In this document: piece after piece, positions 63,690-64,000 of the stretch
How the letters are laid out: every line of letters starts with the position of its first letter
Position numbering within the stretch: the first letter of the stretch is position 1
DNA from: Galbula dea
Lineage: Eukaryota; Chordata; Aves; Piciformes; Galbulidae
Length of the DNA stretch: 64,000 nucleotides
Assembly: GCA_013399015.1 (NCBI GenBank)
Contig: VWZX01007020.1
Coordinates: 1,736,001-1,800,000, forward strand
Reading direction: 5' to 3'
Made by a program: the position numbers and the translations under genes
The notes under the pieces: model-generated
The model's input: the letters and a program-made list of their open reading frames with translations, nothing else
Databases searched by the model: none
Told to the model about the DNA's origin: nothing

Positions 63690-63740
63690 CTACAGTTTGG
63701 AGGAGGGTCTAATGTAATTTCTGCAAGTTCTTTCTGAATT
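63690..63740 (-). CDS. UBE2E2: Internal coding exon of a UBE2E-family ubiquitin-conjugating enzyme (probably UBE2E2)
   Basis: Read on the minus strand, the 51-nt exon gives the last base of a codon, then IQKELAEITLDPPPNC, then AG of a Ser codon. This matches the start of the catalytic UBC fold in UBE2E1/2/3 (helix 1, which contacts E1 and RING E3 ligases, and the loop before the first strand). Class III E2 enzymes of this group accept ubiquitin from E1 and pass it to E3-bound substrates. The active-site Cys lies in a later exon outside the window. Both flanking introns are phase 2 and 51 is a multiple of three, so skipping would remove 17 residues in frame. UBE2E1 has Asp where this exon has Glu (ELAEI), leaving UBE2E2 or UBE2E3. 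The intron of at least 63 kb that follows favours UBE2E2. The family call is near certain; the paralogue is inferred. Confidence 0.93.
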   Translation of the reverse strand, partial: NSERTCRNYIRPSSKL

Positions 63741-63766
63741 CTTAAAAAAAAAAAAATTATTATCAG
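63741..63766 (-). promoter_or_regulatory. 3' splice site: branch point, T13 tract and AG of the UBE2E exon
   Basis: On the minus strand the intron ends with CTGAT (63766-63762), a good branch-site match whose A (63763) lies 23 nt before the exon. A run of 13 T (63756-63744) and AAG follow directly. The spacing and order are those of a normal U2-type acceptor. The pyrimidine tract is one uninterrupted homopolymer, so its length may vary between individuals. Confidence 0.85.
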
Positions 63767-64000
63767 GCTTTTTTTGCAATATATTTATTTCAACTTTATG
63801 AACATTTCTACAGCAATCAATAACAAAATATAATTCTTATCATTTCTGATAGAAAGCTGATGCTATAAGTTTTCATGACACTGTTCAAGAAAATGTAGAA
63901 TTAAAAATCAAATATTTTCTGAAAAATTTCTGAAAAATCTGGGACCAGTTATGCCATAATCAGCCACCAAGAAAATCCCACTTTTTCTATAGGTTGGGTT
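63741..64000 (-). other. End of the preceding UBE2E intron
   Basis: AT-rich sequence upstream (in gene direction) of the exon's acceptor. Apart from the branch site and T tract next to the exon, nothing is recognised in it. Confidence 0.8.

Noticed and set aside
1..64000. CRISPR arrays, bacterial operons, rRNA, CpG-island promoters
   Set aside because: No regular spaced repeats, no ribosome-binding-site/ORF layout, no rRNA sequence and no CpG-dense block were seen. The window is vertebrate intron.

Overview
The window looks like avian nuclear DNA. It is AT-rich and low in CpG, has no long open reading frame, and is sprinkled with CR1 LINE 3' ends carrying the bird-type terminal ATTCTGTG repeats. 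It also holds two LTRs of a kind common in birds. Nothing in it is bacterial or organellar. The species is not identifiable from the sequence alone. A tRNA-derived SINE with a CR1 tail argues for a lineage in which CR1 has mobilised SINEs.

The only protein-coding sequence I can support is one 51-nt exon on the minus strand at 63690-63740. It encodes IQKELAEITLDPPPNC between a consensus acceptor (with branch site and T13 tract) and a GTAAGT donor. This is the start of the UBC fold of a UBE2E-type ubiquitin-conjugating enzyme. Glu in ELAEI (UBE2E1 has Asp) points to UBE2E2 or UBE2E3, and the more than 63 kb of intron after it favours UBE2E2, whose introns are very large. The rest of the window (1-63689) is therefore best read as one long intron transcribed leftward, with a little of the preceding intron at 63741-64000.

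Layout, left to right: the 3' part of a decayed ERVL-like LTR (3.5-3.9 kb); a tRNA-Glu-derived SINE with 7-bp target-site duplications (14.5 kb); a cluster at 19.7-22.6 kb where CR1 tails sit among fossils of a much older L2-like LINE; a complete solo LTR with 5-bp target-site duplications (25.3-25.9 kb); CR1 fragments at 31.0, 36.6-37.0 (tail to tail) and 40.6 kb; a CR1 cluster with an insertion or template switch at 48.8-49.3 kb; and, from 43 kb onward, several A/C-only tracts and homopolymers. The long stretches between are unique AT-rich intronic DNA in which I recognise no gene.

The most notable item is the SINE. It is tRNA-Glu-like over its whole head, with the A box, B box and CTC anticodon kept at exact tRNA spacing, followed by a CR1 3' tail. 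It is bounded at the position of tRNA nucleotide 1 by a target-site duplication. The passerine SINEs I know of (TguSINE1 and relatives) derive from tRNA-Ile, so this may be a different family.
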